Of a DNA stretch of 64,000 bases, positions 1 to 13,060 are shown in pieces. How positions within the stretch are numbered: the stretch's first letter is position 1; each line of letters begins with the position of its first letter. The translations under genes were made by a program, and so were the position numbers. The stretch spans positions 1,712,369 through 1,776,368 of the forward strand of contig JACDOX010000117.1 in assembly GCA_014549065.1 (NCBI GenBank), read 5' to 3'. This DNA is from Cardinalis cardinalis (lineage: Eukaryota; Chordata; Aves; Passeriformes; Cardinalidae). The notes beneath the pieces are model-generated. The model saw only the letters and a program-made list of their open reading frames with translations, made no database searches and was not told where the DNA came from.

Positions 1-2479
1 TTTCATTTTCAGTGAATGATGTCCTTTACAGAGGAACAAGCCAGCTGTACTGGCTCTGATGGTGGTTCCATCACCTGGCTGGCTCTGGGATCACCCAGGA
101 ACCAGANGCACAGGGCAAAGATATCTGAGCAGCTACTGGTACATTCCAACACATTCTCCCAGCTCTTGGTAGGCAAGACCAGTGACTTTCTGAGTTGGAG
201 ACACACTGCACTGGTCTTCAACTGCCTAAAACACATTTTCTTGCCTTAACTTGTCCAGAGGGGTTATTGCAAGAGATTTGACACTGCAAAGTATTGATTC
301 CTAAAGAGTTTAGAAGGCAGTGTTGAAAATGGGTGTGTTTTAGCAAAAGGGGGGTCTGTAGGGACAGTCTGTGCTGTAGGATGGGAGACCTCTGTGGCAC
401 TTCCTGGGTGATATTCCCCAGGGGTTGTAGTGAGCAGCTTGGCACCGTGGCTGCTCTTTGCAAGTGATGCTCAGGGAAACACAAAACCTATCACCACCAC
501 AATATATTATCTGAAGTTGAACAAGAAAGCAATTATGGTACCAGATTGCCATTAGCAGGTAGAAAAAAAAAAACATGCCAAAGGTTTCTTCTGCATCTCA
601 GCTTGTGGGCTGACATTCAGATAAGATGAAAACATCATAACTTCCAGTGATTAACTGTGAAACATTGAAAATGAGTGTTCACAAGTGAATTTGTCCTCAA
701 ATACAGCCTTAAATACTTTCATCTAGGCACTTCTTTTTGAATAGCACAGCCTTCTGTGACACCATGGAGCATTTTTATGTGCAGACTTAATTGAAACAGT
801 CTTATTTATAGCCATGAATATTCATTCTTCCTAAAGGTGATTCTGAGGGAGGCTAATAAATGTTCTCGCTTTCCTTTGCATTAGCTAACGATCTGGAAAA
901 CAAATATATTGCCATTCCTTGGGAACCCAATCTTGCTGTGCTGGACTATACTGGATAAAAGTTGCATTTCGCCTGCCATTTATTTATTATTATTCACATC
1001 TCTCCATTGCCTGAAGTTTCTGCCATAGAGCATCAGGCACAGCCCCAATGTCCACGTCCCAGAGCTGGGACTTTAACTCTGAGGCAGGAGACGACAGATG
1101 GAGCCAGAGAGACAAAGTACAAGGAGAAAATCAGACTGAATCCATCAATGCAACTGGCCATGGTCGTGGTGCACTGCCATGGTGGCAAAGGATTTTGCCT
1201 GAAGAGAGTTAAAGGGAAGTCCTGTCAGATGCCTGTGACACACTTAGCCAAATTATTACCTTTGATTCTAAGAAAGAAAATTTTAATGAGTGAGTTATTT
1301 TTGTCACTGATCAATTATTGCTCTTTACAGCTGTCAGTTTAGCCATGATTTTTCAGGCTAAAGCTTCACTTACCCTATGTCAAAGCAAACATCAGCCCTT
1401 TGTGCAGCTCTAGCACAATGTGGAGCTGCAGCTTTTCCCAGGATGAGGTATCACAGCATGGACTCATGATCAGTCCAAAGCTGCAAGCTGACTGTGCCTT
1501 TTCATGTAAATTTTTGCTTCTGCTGTGATGCTGTTTCATCATTTAAACTGCCAGAAACAGCCAGGACACATGGCAGAATCCTCTAGCTCAGTTCCTTTAC
1601 ATAACTGAATGCAACATTGCACTGCAGTGAGGGATCTGGGGAGCCTGAGCCTCTCCCTGGCACTCACTGCCTCCTCTCTCAGCCAAGGAGAGAGGAGTGA
1701 TACTGGCACAGGGACTNGATGAATTCTGAGATTTCACACACCAGTGCTCCCATGAGCTGCCTGAAGTCCTAAACTGTGTTGTTTAAAAAAGTTCTGCACT
1801 GGGGCTACTCTTGCATGGGGGTCCCCAGCTCCTGCTTAGGGAGGTCCCCAGGTAAAATGAGTAATAAATGATGAAAAATCATCTCAGTCAGCACTCTCCT
1901 CTAATGACTCTTGGCAAGTGATTTCAGTCTGCCTCNTAGACATGTACTGAACCCAGCCTCCATTCTAAACAAAAGCCTTTTAATAATGTTATTAAACCAG
2001 AAAAAGAGTAATGCAATGAAATTCAGAGGCTAATGCTGGGAAATAGCTGTTGGCTTCCAAGATTGTTCAGGTGCCCAGTGTGGCTCTTCTCTGAAAACAA
2101 GAGGTGCAGGGTTTTAATCTGTAGATGCCATTTTGTGCCTCTGGTGAGCTGTGCCCAGGTAATTTGGCTGAGACCANCTTCAGGGAGCACCAAAATGTTC
2201 TGCCTCTGCCTCAAAGCAGAGAGCTCACCCAAAAATGAGGCCTGAGAGGTCTCAGTGGAGCTCAGGTGAGCTGCCATTCCTGACTGGTCCTGAGCAGTGG
2301 GTGCCACGGGTACTGACAGACCCAGCAATCCTAACTTTTGGAAATCACATCAAGCACTGACAGAAGCAACTTTGGAAAGTCACAAACAGACCAGCAGTGG
2401 AAAGAAAAGTTTCTGAACAGTAAATCCAACCTTGCTTACACCTTCTCTAATTCTTCTCTCTCCTTCCAAAAGTGCCTCC
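1..2479. other. Intergenic DNA, nothing recognised
   Basis: AT-rich unique sequence with scattered single Ns. Open frames are short and overlap on opposite strands. A stretch at about 780-960 with AATATTCATT and CTAATAAAT words has the look of conserved noncoding DNA but no stronger support. Confidence 0.75.
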
Positions 2480-2600
2480 CTCTGCGAGCTTTTGCAATTA
2501 CCGCTCATTAGCCATTGACAATGCAGGAAGAGAAAGCATAAATTGGAAGCATGAATCATATCCCAATTTAGCCTGTCTCTTCTGCTAATANAAAAGCATA
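2480..2600. promoter_or_regulatory. Candidate conserved noncoding element
   Basis: A compact run of TTTGCAATTACCGCTCATTA, CCATTGACAATG (inverted SOX-type core) and CATAAATTGG in unique sequence. The homeodomain and SOX words are dense for 120 bp. Regulatory role is inference. Confidence 0.25.
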
Positions 2601-3321
2601 TGCTTCTCAGATACTCCTCTGCATTAAGACTGAGAAGGAAGGCAGTGGAGGGAAAGTTGAACTGTGCAGACTTTTACAATGGACTGGTTCCTGTTTCCCT
2701 TTACACAAGAGAATAAGAAATTAGAAAATTTTCTTAGAACTGTCTTCATCTCGTACCTGGTATGTGCCTAAGCCAGTTCTCCATTCCNAAATGTGTGGAA
2801 GGAAGTTTGGTTTCTGGTGATTTGTCTGCCCATCTGGGGTTAACTCTGCAGCCCAGGGCCAGACTGTGTGTGCTCNAGCATCCTTATGTAATAATTGCCA
2901 TTTTACAGCTGAGGAAATAGCAGAGCCCTGACACAGTTTGTGGAAAGGGCTCTGTGAGACCATTGCAGTAAGAGGTCTGTGTGACCTGCAAAACCCTTCT
3001 AGCCTTAAATTCCTGAGCTCACAATCTCAAAATGAGCATTAATATTTTTGAGGGCTTCCAGCACCATGATGATGGAATAAGTCAATGGAATAAAAGGACT
3101 TCTTTAAACAGACAGTAAGGATCTAAATTCCAAACAGCATCAGCTTCAAATACTCAGTCCTTTCCATGAAGCAACAGAGGCTCTGTGGGTTAGGTAAGGT
3201 TGTTGTAATGCTCAAGTGACAGTATAAAGCCAGCACCTGTGGAATCATGCAGAGATCTTTCAAAATCACTTGAAAAACATCAGTCAGTGATGATATCCTA
3301 GACACAAATAAAGTAACCCAG

Positions 3322-3411
3322 ATAATCTGAGGGCGCAGTGGAATAATCCAAAGTATTTGGTTTGGAATAATCTGAGGGCGCAGTGGAATAATCCAAAGTA
3401 TTTGGTTTGGA
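3322..3411. repeat. Perfect 45-bp tandem duplication
   Basis: Two identical adjacent copies of a 45-bp unit beginning ATAATCTGAGGGCGCAGTGG (3322-3366 and 3367-3411), followed by a short A run. Identity of the copies suggests a recent duplication or a collapsed variable-number repeat. Confidence 0.95.
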
Positions 3412-6400
3412 AAAAAAAAAATATTATTCTGCTGTGGTGTTTGGTGGAAGCTTTCTGTAGTGTGCTATAGTAATAGATTTTTCTGCTTCAGATCCTTACA
3501 AGTACTACCTGATAAGTTGTGAAACCCTGTATTTAGTTTACAGAAAGTTTAAACAAGTCAAACCTATTCCACTGAAAGAATCAGATGTCAGTGAAAACAA
3601 ATGTGCAGTATCAAAACACAGATTAAATATTGATGACTGCCCAAATTCTACATGGTAGTGAAACAACCTTTGGTACTCAGAATAACAACAAGGCCACTTA
3701 GAAATAACTCAGCAAAAACCCAGTGAAGATCTGTTGCATGGCAAATACTTCAGTACATGCAAGCTGTTGCACCAGTTATGTTATTGCACATTTTCAGGAC
3801 AGAAACAAAAGCAAGGCAGTTGATTGTGTGCTCTTGAAACTCTATTTCTTTTCTCTTATGTTCCTACCAATGTATTGTANAATAAGAATCTCTCAGTTGA
3901 GTAAGTGCTAAGAATGAGCCTCTGGAAAATGTGTTACAATTCAGGGCATTATGAATTCCAAAGCCTCACAAGAGTTGCAGTCAGTGGTGTGTTGGGAGCT
4001 GCCTGGGAAGAAGGTAATGAATGCACAAAGTCATTGTCCCTGCCTCTCTGGTGAGGCAAGCTGAGGTCCTGATGTGACTACAACAAAGGGCATTTGGCCA
4101 TAATAAGAAACAAAACTTAAACNCAGATTCTGGGGTATAATTAGGGCTGTGTTGTGAAAGTATCCCCACTGCTCCCCAGAGGTCAAAAAATCCCTTTTTT
4201 CCCCAGAGTGACACAAACAGGCAAACTGAAGAAAGCAGAGCTTGGGACAGCAANTTTCCCTCTCTAATTCTTCTCCTATGCTGAAAATATACAGAAGTGA
4301 AAGTAAATGGAAAAGTACAGTTTCGAGTATAGAAAGTCCAGTCCTGCCCTGGTGCTCTCCAGTTGTGTCAGCACTGGCCACAAAACCCAGCTGAAGGAAG
4401 TGAAGCTGTGGTATCTCCTCTGCAGGGATTTTCTCTTGGCTGGAAAACTTCCCTTGGACTCCATCTGTCTTTGGGTCAGACCTTCCTGGAGTCCCAAAGG
4501 CTTGGAAAGGAAATAACAACAGCAATGAGCCTTCCCCACTTCACAAGNGACAGAGGAGCCCTTTGGAGATGGCTGGGTAATAACAAGCAGAACAGCTCAG
4601 ATTAGAAGCNCACAAATCCCCTCAACTGACACAACTCAGGCCAGCAGTGACAGATAATGAAAGTTATTTGAAATCACAGACCTNCTTTTAGAAGTTCATG
4701 CTTGTCCTCATCTCCTTTAAGTTCTTTCTGTGGAAACCATAAATGCTCCATCCTTCCCAGAGCCTTTCCATGCCTGCTGCATGGAGTGTATAATATNCTG
4801 ATATTTAAGGCTTTTTTTCAATTTTATACTTGAAAGGCTGAGTCCTCAGCTCTAATCAGCTACAGCCTGATGCTTCTGGAGGAGAGACTGCAATGAGCTC
4901 TGAGGTGAGATCCTTTCTGGGAAGCTTTCTGGATGTTTGGGTNCTGGGCTACTGGTGCTGATTGCCCAGGGAGATTTTTTTTAGGATATAGCTTGAGAAA
5001 CTTTTGTTGGAGTAGTTTAGCTGGAGCTGCCTCGGCTGTGGGCAGCTGCTGGACTAAGGAACCTCTGAGGATGTCCAAGCTCCTCTCCATCGTTCACCTT
5101 TACTTTCTTGCCTTGGNCTTGGTGGTTTAGTGTTTTCTGCTTCCAACCCATGCCAGTTTTTAGTAAAAAGGAGCTAATCCCCCAGTGTCTTTGGGACACC
5201 CCCTTACTTCACACATGGTCCTGCAGCCCCTGGGACCAGGCAGGCAGATGGATCATCTTTCCCTGGGGNAGAACCTGTCTTCTTCACAACTGAGAGGGAA
5301 CAGTGTAAGCTGAGGGGGTGAAGCAGATTGCATGCTTCTCTCTATTTAAAAACGGCACAGGAATTCCCATGCTATTTTATTAACAGATAAAAGCTGATAT
5401 TATCACTTGTCTTGGGAAAAAAGGAGGAGGACTGGAACCTGATCTCCTGGGAAACACAGAATGAGAACCTGCATCATGTGAGCTGTTAGGTGGATCCAAC
5501 AGACTNAGTTTATTTCCTTTTTTATGAATTTCAAGGGATAGATAAATAAACCCCCTAATGAGATCCCTGCTGAAGGGCAGCTGTTTTCAGATCTTTAAGA
5601 GTTACTGATTTCAGCCCTAAGTTGCATTGAAGCTTCTCTTAAAGCAGACATTGCTGCTTCTGCAAGTGCTGCAGAAACTTGCCTCAGGCAGGTGCTCTCT
5701 CTTCCAGTCCTCAGCAGCTGCCACAGCTTGCTGCAGCACCCTCACCTGAAGTGAGAAAGGACAAAATTTGTCTGCCTGCAGAACATCCATCCACAAGAAA
5801 GGGAGTTTAATATTCGCCGAGTGCCATCCATCAACTCAGAAGTTCCCACTTTCAGGTGTGAATTGATTTATTCCTTTCATTGTCCAGGACAAGCGTGGCA
5901 GACACCTTGCTCTTTCTAGGCTGCACAGCCCATCCAGGAGGCACTGACAAGTTAACAAGGTTTATTTATCACCTTCCCTTATTAGATAAGCTTCAGCCAG
6001 CTGGGAAGGTGTCCTGGGAATGGGGTGAGGCTGGGAGCCCACCACAACCACACACAGCTGCAGGGATGAGGAAGGCAGAAGCTTCCCGTGGACATGCTGC
6101 CACAGCAGAGATGTGGAAACTCCTGTATCACCAGCNCAAGCAAAAACGTTTCCTTCCCTACCCCATTCCTGCCTATATTCATGTGGAAGAAGAGGACAAA
6201 CCCCAAATGCCCACAGTGAAATGGTCAAGGATGTGATCACTATTTAAAAGGATCAAGAAAAAACCCCAGTAATGACTTGGGCACTGCTGTTGTGCACAAG
6301 TGTTGGTTGGAATGGGGTTTTCTCTCCACCAGCACATGAGGGGTATTCATTTGCTGCACAGCATTTTCTCCTGAATGCTCAAGATACTCTGAAATGCTGT

Positions 6401-8189
6401 CAGGAATGCAATTCCCCAATTTCCAGCTCCCCTCCTGCCTCGTCCTTTCCCCGTGGGCTGTCCTTCCAGCAAATTAACACCAGGGGAGGGGAAGCTGCTC
6501 CTGCTGCCTCTGAAGGTCACAGACACGAGGGGTTCACGCTGGCCCTGGGAACCAGCAGCATCTCCTGGTTTCTGCACCTCCTGACGAAATGCACCTNTGT
6601 CTGTCAGCACTTCTGGGGAATAATGTTAATATTTGCATGTTCTAACAGACTGATCAAGCATCACACTCAGCAGGTGGAAGAATAAATGAGAGCAGACAGA
6701 AAAAATGGACTCAGAGTCCTGAAAACAGTGAATCCTTCCTTTGGTGTTCTTTGGGACAGAGTGAGGCTCGGATTGGTGTCTCTGATTCTGCACTGATATG
6801 GGTGGGTTTTAAACCAGCAAAATGGAACAAACTTTAAACCAGCTTCAGAGCTCGTAGGGCCAGCTTGTACATCGCCCAGACAGCAGTTCTACTCCCATTT
6901 TAGAGGAGGATGCACATGGTGATGAGAAAACCATGGGTATCATAAGTCTCTAGCAGCTTTTACAAACCAAAGCCATTTAAAGCAGTTTGATGGTTGTTTC
7001 ACTTTGTGCTTGTGGCACATTTGGCCTTTGGCCCATGCCGGATTCAGGAGCTGGAAATGTCTCTGTCTATCTTTGCCTTCCCTACAATAGCAGCACTGGA
7101 CACCTCTCTCCTCTTAAATCTGATTTTCTCCGTGCTATTTCTGGTACAAAAGCAGAGGGTCATTGAAGTGACACTGATTACANAACCAATGTAAAAGCAA
7201 GGAAAACAAGGTCTGCTCTGTTAGGCAGAGTGTAGCTCTGAACTGGCGTGAGCACGGTGCCACAAACCTGTCAGCAAACACAACCACGTTGGGATNAGAA
7301 ATCCCTGGGGAGGATGAGCTCACCGAGGTGTGAAACGCCTCCCTGCCACTCCAGAGGCTCCCGGAGGCTCCAAGGACAAGCAAGCANCATCTGTGCCCAT
7401 GTGGTGTGCAGCACTCAGCACGAGGGGCCGCGTTTCAGGGGGGCAGCAGTGCAGTGTGCTGCTCTCACATCAGCTGTGGTTTTGTCTCTGTGCCTCCAGG
7501 AAGGTTTCAGCGCGGCTGTTTTTCCCCCTGCACCCAGCCCAAGTAAATCTCAGCTGCAAGAGATGCAGTTTTGGTTGCTGTAAACCAAGGTTAGATGTTT
7601 CACGCTCTAATCAGAACTGGCAACTCCAGTGAGCTTCTTTACTACTTAAAAGCAGGATTGATTGTATAGCAGCAAGGCTGAGATCATGAAGGAGCAATTT
7701 NTCTTGCACAGACCCATCTGGGGTAGTTAGATGACCTGCTCTATGAGCTGTAATTTAAAAACAGTGGGAGAGACAGCTAAACATGCCACTAAACCTTAAA
7801 AGAATTTCTAGGATCCTCCCCAAGCCCCCCAGCACACATTAAAAAGCCCCACTGCTTGTGGATTTCTGGATGTACAGTTCTGGCACTCGCAGCTTTCCCT
7901 GTGCAGTCAGCAGATGTTTTTTGTTGTTTGCAGTCTGCATTCATCTGTCTCTACTCCTTTCTGCTCATCTATAATCAAGTTCTGGAGCTACAAATGTGTT
8001 ACTCAACAACCCACAGCCTTATGTTCCTATCATAACCCATTAATCCTGGACAGGCTCTGGGAGGGTTGGGTTCTGTTTCNAGAGCAGTGGAGAGAGGGTT
8101 AATGGCTGCTGCACACACAGATTTAACACAAACACCTTGTGCTAAAGCTGGGCAAATTCACATCACTCAAGGTGTTATTGGCAGCAGTC
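3412..8189. other. Intergenic DNA, nothing recognised
   Basis: Unique sequence of average composition. No repeat family, RNA gene or exon could be supported. Open frames up to about 164 codons (minus strand, 4031-4525) contain Ns and have no recognisable domain. Confidence 0.75.
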
Positions 8190-8365
8190 AGCTATGGTCA
8201 TAAGCAACATATTGACCAGCCAGGCTGTATAGCAATCCATAGCATTTGATTATCCATTTCTTGAAACAACTATTAATTGTTCATTAGCCCTTTATAAAGT
8301 ATTTATATACTCATGTTTCATATAAAGCATGACTGTAATGATAATGTATTTGACCTTTAAGTACA
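8190..8365. promoter_or_regulatory. Candidate conserved noncoding element
   Basis: AT-rich unique stretch with CTATTAATTGTTCATTAGCC, repeated GATTATCC/TTGATTAT words and CAATCAATCA, giving several homeobox-type cores within 175 bp. Inference from motif density only. Confidence 0.22.
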
Positions 8366-11300
8366 ATCAATCACAAAAATCAGTAGGAAATAAGTTTTTG
8401 GAGCATCCACACCANTTTGGCTGAAAGACCTGAAGATCTGCACCTAGTCCCAGATTCATTTGGATGGGGGACACTTTCACTGTCTAAACACTGTCTTGCT
8501 AAATTCTGTGTTCCCTTTCCTGATAGAGGAGACACCATGACANTATCTGAGCAAAACAGACTGAACCTCTGGATTTCAGATCCAGAATCAGAATGGGTTG
8601 AAGCCCTCTCTTCCTCTGGGATGGGCAGCCTGGAGAACTGCAGAGAGCTGGGGTGAAGTGAGAGCATCCCCATCCTTCCTGGCACTGAAGGCTCCTCTGA
8701 TCCAGAAAAACTCTTGATTTGCTTAAAGTGAAGAGTTCTAGCATTTAGCCAGGACCGAGCAGGCACACAGCTCTGTGAGGGGAATATTGTGCTTTGAAGG
8801 GCATCTAAGTGCACAGAGATCCTGAGGCTATTTCTATGTCCACACATGGAGTGAGGGCTTAGATACCAGTGCAGTACACTCTTTTTCACATCAGGAGGCC
8901 AGAGGAACCTTGGAAATTTCAGCAGGACATTCAATTGTGAGGCACATTTGTTGAAAGCTCTTTTATCTTTGACTGCAGTAACTTTCTCCCTGGCTCTTAG
9001 GACTAATAACAGCAAAGCTAGATAGTGCTTTTGAAGATACTTTATACAGCTTCCAAGCTGGGCACTGCACTCTTTCTGATGCCTTTACANTCCTCCTTCA
9101 TCTGCATGTCCTACCTCATCAGGCAGCAATGTGTCACAAGATTACACATCATGAATTAAGCCTCATAACAAGCTGTTCTGAGCTGCAAAAATACAAGAAA
9201 TATATTTTGGCAAATCGTATGAGAAGCAGAGGAGAACAGCAGATGTTTCCAACAGGCAAACGTTTCCAGTTTGGCCATGAGTCTGTACTCTGGACCAGTC
9301 TCTGATGACATCCTCCAGCCTTGTGCCAAGGGGAACAATGGCTTTTTGATCCCAGTGCTGTCATGTATCTGTATCTGAAAACCTCCTTCCAACCTCATCT
9401 TCATCCAAAGACACCCAAGAATTTCTTTATTCTCTGTCCCTGGCTCTCCATGGCTGTAATCCAACACCTGCATTTGAGCCACTGGAGGCAAAGATCCAAA
9501 ACATCCAGGAGGGGAATGGAGTAGTGAGGAGGCAAAAGGCAATCTGCCGTGACATGAGGTGGGTAATTCCCTTCCCTGCCTGAGCAAACACACAGACACT
9601 GTGGCAGGGAGCCTGGCAGATGGTTACAGCAGAGCAGTGGGCTTCTCTTCTCCCAGACATGCCTCCAATTTCATCTGGAAACAAAGGTGGAACGTGGTTG
9701 ACCCTTCTCTGCTCCTCCACTGGCCCGAGTGCAGTGGATGGAGGTGCCCATGGGGTGCTCTGAAACCAGGCAGGGTCCCCCTGGTTCTGTCCCAACATCC
9801 AAAAATCTGGCCTGTGTGTCCATCCTGGGTGAGTTGCTGTGCCAGCCCACCATCCCTCTTGGTGCTGGCACCATGAGCCTGGTGCTCAGGCCAAGGACAG
9901 CTCAGGTGCCAAGGACACAGCTGCTGTGCCTGGCCTGGGCACTGACAGAGCTTATCCCCTTCTGGGATGCCTTTGCTGTCCTTGGATGCTGTCCTGTGAG
10001 GGGATGCCACAGCTCCTTTGTCCACGGGGAGGAGAGCACCTGCCACCAGCCCAGCCCCTGAGCAGGGAGACAGCACTGGGGAAAGGGGCTGAATTTGTCC
10101 CCTTTCCTTCATAAACCTACACAGGCTCAGGCAGCCCCCTGGGGTAGAGGCAGAGAGCCCTGCAGCACTGCTCTGAGCCATGCTCCACAGGCAGAAAATA
10201 CTTTGAATGCTTTTCTTTTGCTCATTTGCTCTTTTGTTTCATCAAGCCATCAGTGCAGGCAGCCGACCTCTGATGGTGCCTTTCAAATGATTTCCCTTGC
10301 CACTTTTGCAAACATGAGTTTATCCCTCCCAGAGAGGTGAACCAGGGATAAGTTTAATATAAAAAGAGAGAGGCGAGGTAATCAAACACCTGCTCCCACT
10401 AAAACAAAGCCTTTTCCTCTCCACGGGCTGTTGAGCACTGATGAGGGAAGGTGAAGGTGCACAAGAGCCCCAACCCAGCACAAGGTCCAGCCTTCAGAGC
10501 AGGCAAATCTGGGCTGTAAAAGCAGAAACCTGAACCACACTGTACAGTCTTGTCTCAGCTGCTCTGCCCAGGTCAGAGAAGGCTTTGCAAATATTTCCAG
10601 CTGGAAACTGCAGGTGCTTTCCCTGCTGCCTGCTCCCATCATCAGAGGGGGAAGCACAAGAATTAAGTGGATAAAATTAAGAAAAATTGTCTTTGTTATT
10701 CTTGCAGAGGAGCCCCTGGGGCTGATTTAGCCAGGCATTGAGCCTCCAAATGTCCCACTGGCTCTGGCCAGACATTTTGCCACCCTCCTCCTCCTCTCTC
10801 TCTCTTGCTGCTCACATAACACACATCCATAACTCCCCAACTCTGCTCCAGCTGCACTTGGTGGAGCCCAGCTTCCAGACAAACCCATGGGATGGGCATT
10901 TCTTACTTCCCTGGAGGACTTGTCTCACACAGGTTTTCAGACCTTCACAAGCAGCTAAACTGTGGCTTCAGGTGATTTGGATTTTCTTGGAGAATGAAAA
11001 AAAAATCCACCACCAAAACCAGGGATATTTCTATACCCCAACTTTGCAACCTTTCATGTAGCAATGGACATTATGGAAGCAGCTAAATAGCCTGGCTGAC
11101 CTAATGGTCCACCAGGTGCCCTTTGAAAGGCAGCAAAGCCCTCACAAGTGCCAGAATATCCTCAGTCAGATTTCTGGTTGCCCAGGAATTTGAGCTGGTT
11201 TCTCAGTGCCTCTAATGGCCCATGTGCAGTAATGGAGGGAGCTGCAGATGATGCCCATCAGCAGGCAATCAGCAATCTCAGATTTCTCTTCCAGCACAAT

Positions 11301-12759
11301 TCTCCATGCAGGATGGTAATTTTCTCTGGCTGGGGCCACGAGTCCCCTGGTCCTTTGGCTATTGCCTTCATCAAGTCTGCAGCTTGAATAAACAACTTTC
11401 TGCACACCAGACAACTGTTAGGACCCAGTGTCAGGGAAATAAGCTTATCTGTATTGTGTGGAGTCAGTGGCATCAGCCCTACAGGCTCTTTCCCAGAACA
11501 GATGCCTAAAAGCCCCATCTGATGCTGACTGCTCTGCAAGGCTCAGGATGCAGAGGTGGATATTTCAGCCCAAAGCAAATGTATGCAAGGCTCTGCAGGC
11601 TGCATTAACGCTTGGGCTGTAAGCAGAAGGAAGCAGCTGCCAGGATCTAGCAGGGCCCAGGGATGTTGCACTCAGAGCTGTTTTATGGACTCACCTGCAC
11701 GGAGAGCACTGTGCACCACCCACTGCACTGCTCACTTCCCAGCCCATCATTCACTACAGGGCTGCCACTTCCCAGGGTGTAAAAATAGGATGTGCTGGCA
11801 CAGCTTACCTGGTGCTAAGAGCACCATGGAGAGGCACAGCAGTAGCTGCAAGGGAAATGAGGAAACAGAGGAGTTCTCCTGAGCAAGGGGCAATATCCAG
11901 CAAGTGCTGAACTGCAAACCTCTGCTGCTGAAACCAAAGTGCCCTGGCAAAAGCCACAGCCATCCACACATGCACAGCAANCAGCAGCCCTGAAGAGGAT
12001 GGCACATCTCAAATGCACTCAGTAAATAAAGCCTCAGCTGTATGCTGCACTGCAGGCAGGATAATCCTGCTGTTTTGCCCATCTCAGGAAAGTNAGGTCA
12101 GGATTTGGAGGGCAGCTTTCCACGGGTTTCCACCTTGGCAAATGGCAGCACAGTGGGGCAGGGACCCCAGCTCCCTAGAGGCAGGATGGCTCCAGCTATC
12201 TCCCTGCACAGGGCTGGGTTCTGAATGCACTGTGGGTTTGCTGTGCTGCAGAGAGGTGCAGGATTCAGTGCTGCCCAAGACACCCAGCTTAACCAGCAGT
12301 GTGTCCCACACAAGGTGTGCTCCTGGTTTACTCTGCCTTTGGGGCTGGGCTGAGCAACCTCATGGTGGTCAGGGCTCTCCTCAGAGACCTTCTGCTCTCT
12401 CTGGGTACCCTGATGGAATAAAATTGTGTGTGGCTGGAGGGAAAGGAAATAAGGAGGAAATGGATTGGAGGTGATTTTGGANACTCGTTTGCCAGTATTT
12501 AATACATTTTGGATAACTGACAGCTGGCCTTCCATAGGCAGAATTTTGTCTCGATTCTTTTTATTTCCTCAGGTCATATTTACCTCTGCTTTTTAAACAA
12601 AACAGAGTCAGACCCAGACTATCAGAGTGCAGACTGATTGACTGCTTTCAGACAGCTCTCCAAGCCTCCTAAACATGTTAAAGCCCCCCTTCCCAGTGCA
12701 GAGGGATACAGTTCTGCCAGGAAGGGAAAATGGGAACATTCATAAAAGCTGCTCAGTAT
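8366..12759. other. Intergenic DNA, partly GC-richer, nothing recognised
   Basis: The piece 9400-12500 is GC-richer than its surroundings, which lengthens chance open frames on both strands (for example 8380-9015 and 9624-10181, minus). None contains a domain, splice pattern or familiar residues. Confidence 0.7.
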
Positions 12760-13060
12760 TCCTGGGCTGAAATTATCCGCAGTAGTGTTTTAACAATTCT
12801 GTTTTTAATTTCTAGTAGTGGGCATAAGAGTCACTCTTTCAGCTTCATAGATAGCTTTAGTTGCTACCTGACATGGTAACAGGTTTTCTTTCCAATACAA
12901 TTTTGTAAAACAGAAATATCAAATTTGTAATGAAAAGGATCATATTTATGCTCTGGAGTAAAAGGCTGCAGGGTGTTTTGCATGTAAAGCTCAATCTCAT
13001 GCACAAATAATAAGGAATAAAAGGACAGAATTTAGTTTAGATGTTTAAGATAAGGGAGTA
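12760..13060. promoter_or_regulatory. Candidate conserved noncoding element
   Basis: Unique AT-rich stretch free of repeats with TTTTAATTTC, GATAGC and ATGCAAAAC-like words (on the complement of TTTTGCAT). The text is evenly structured, unlike neighbouring drift. Weak support. Confidence 0.18.

Noticed and set aside
8380..9015. Minus-strand open frame of 211 codons, the longest outside repeats
   Set aside because: It contains Ns, no recognisable domain and no splice context. A frame of this length is not surprising when six frames of 64 kb are scanned, especially with non-ATG starts allowed.
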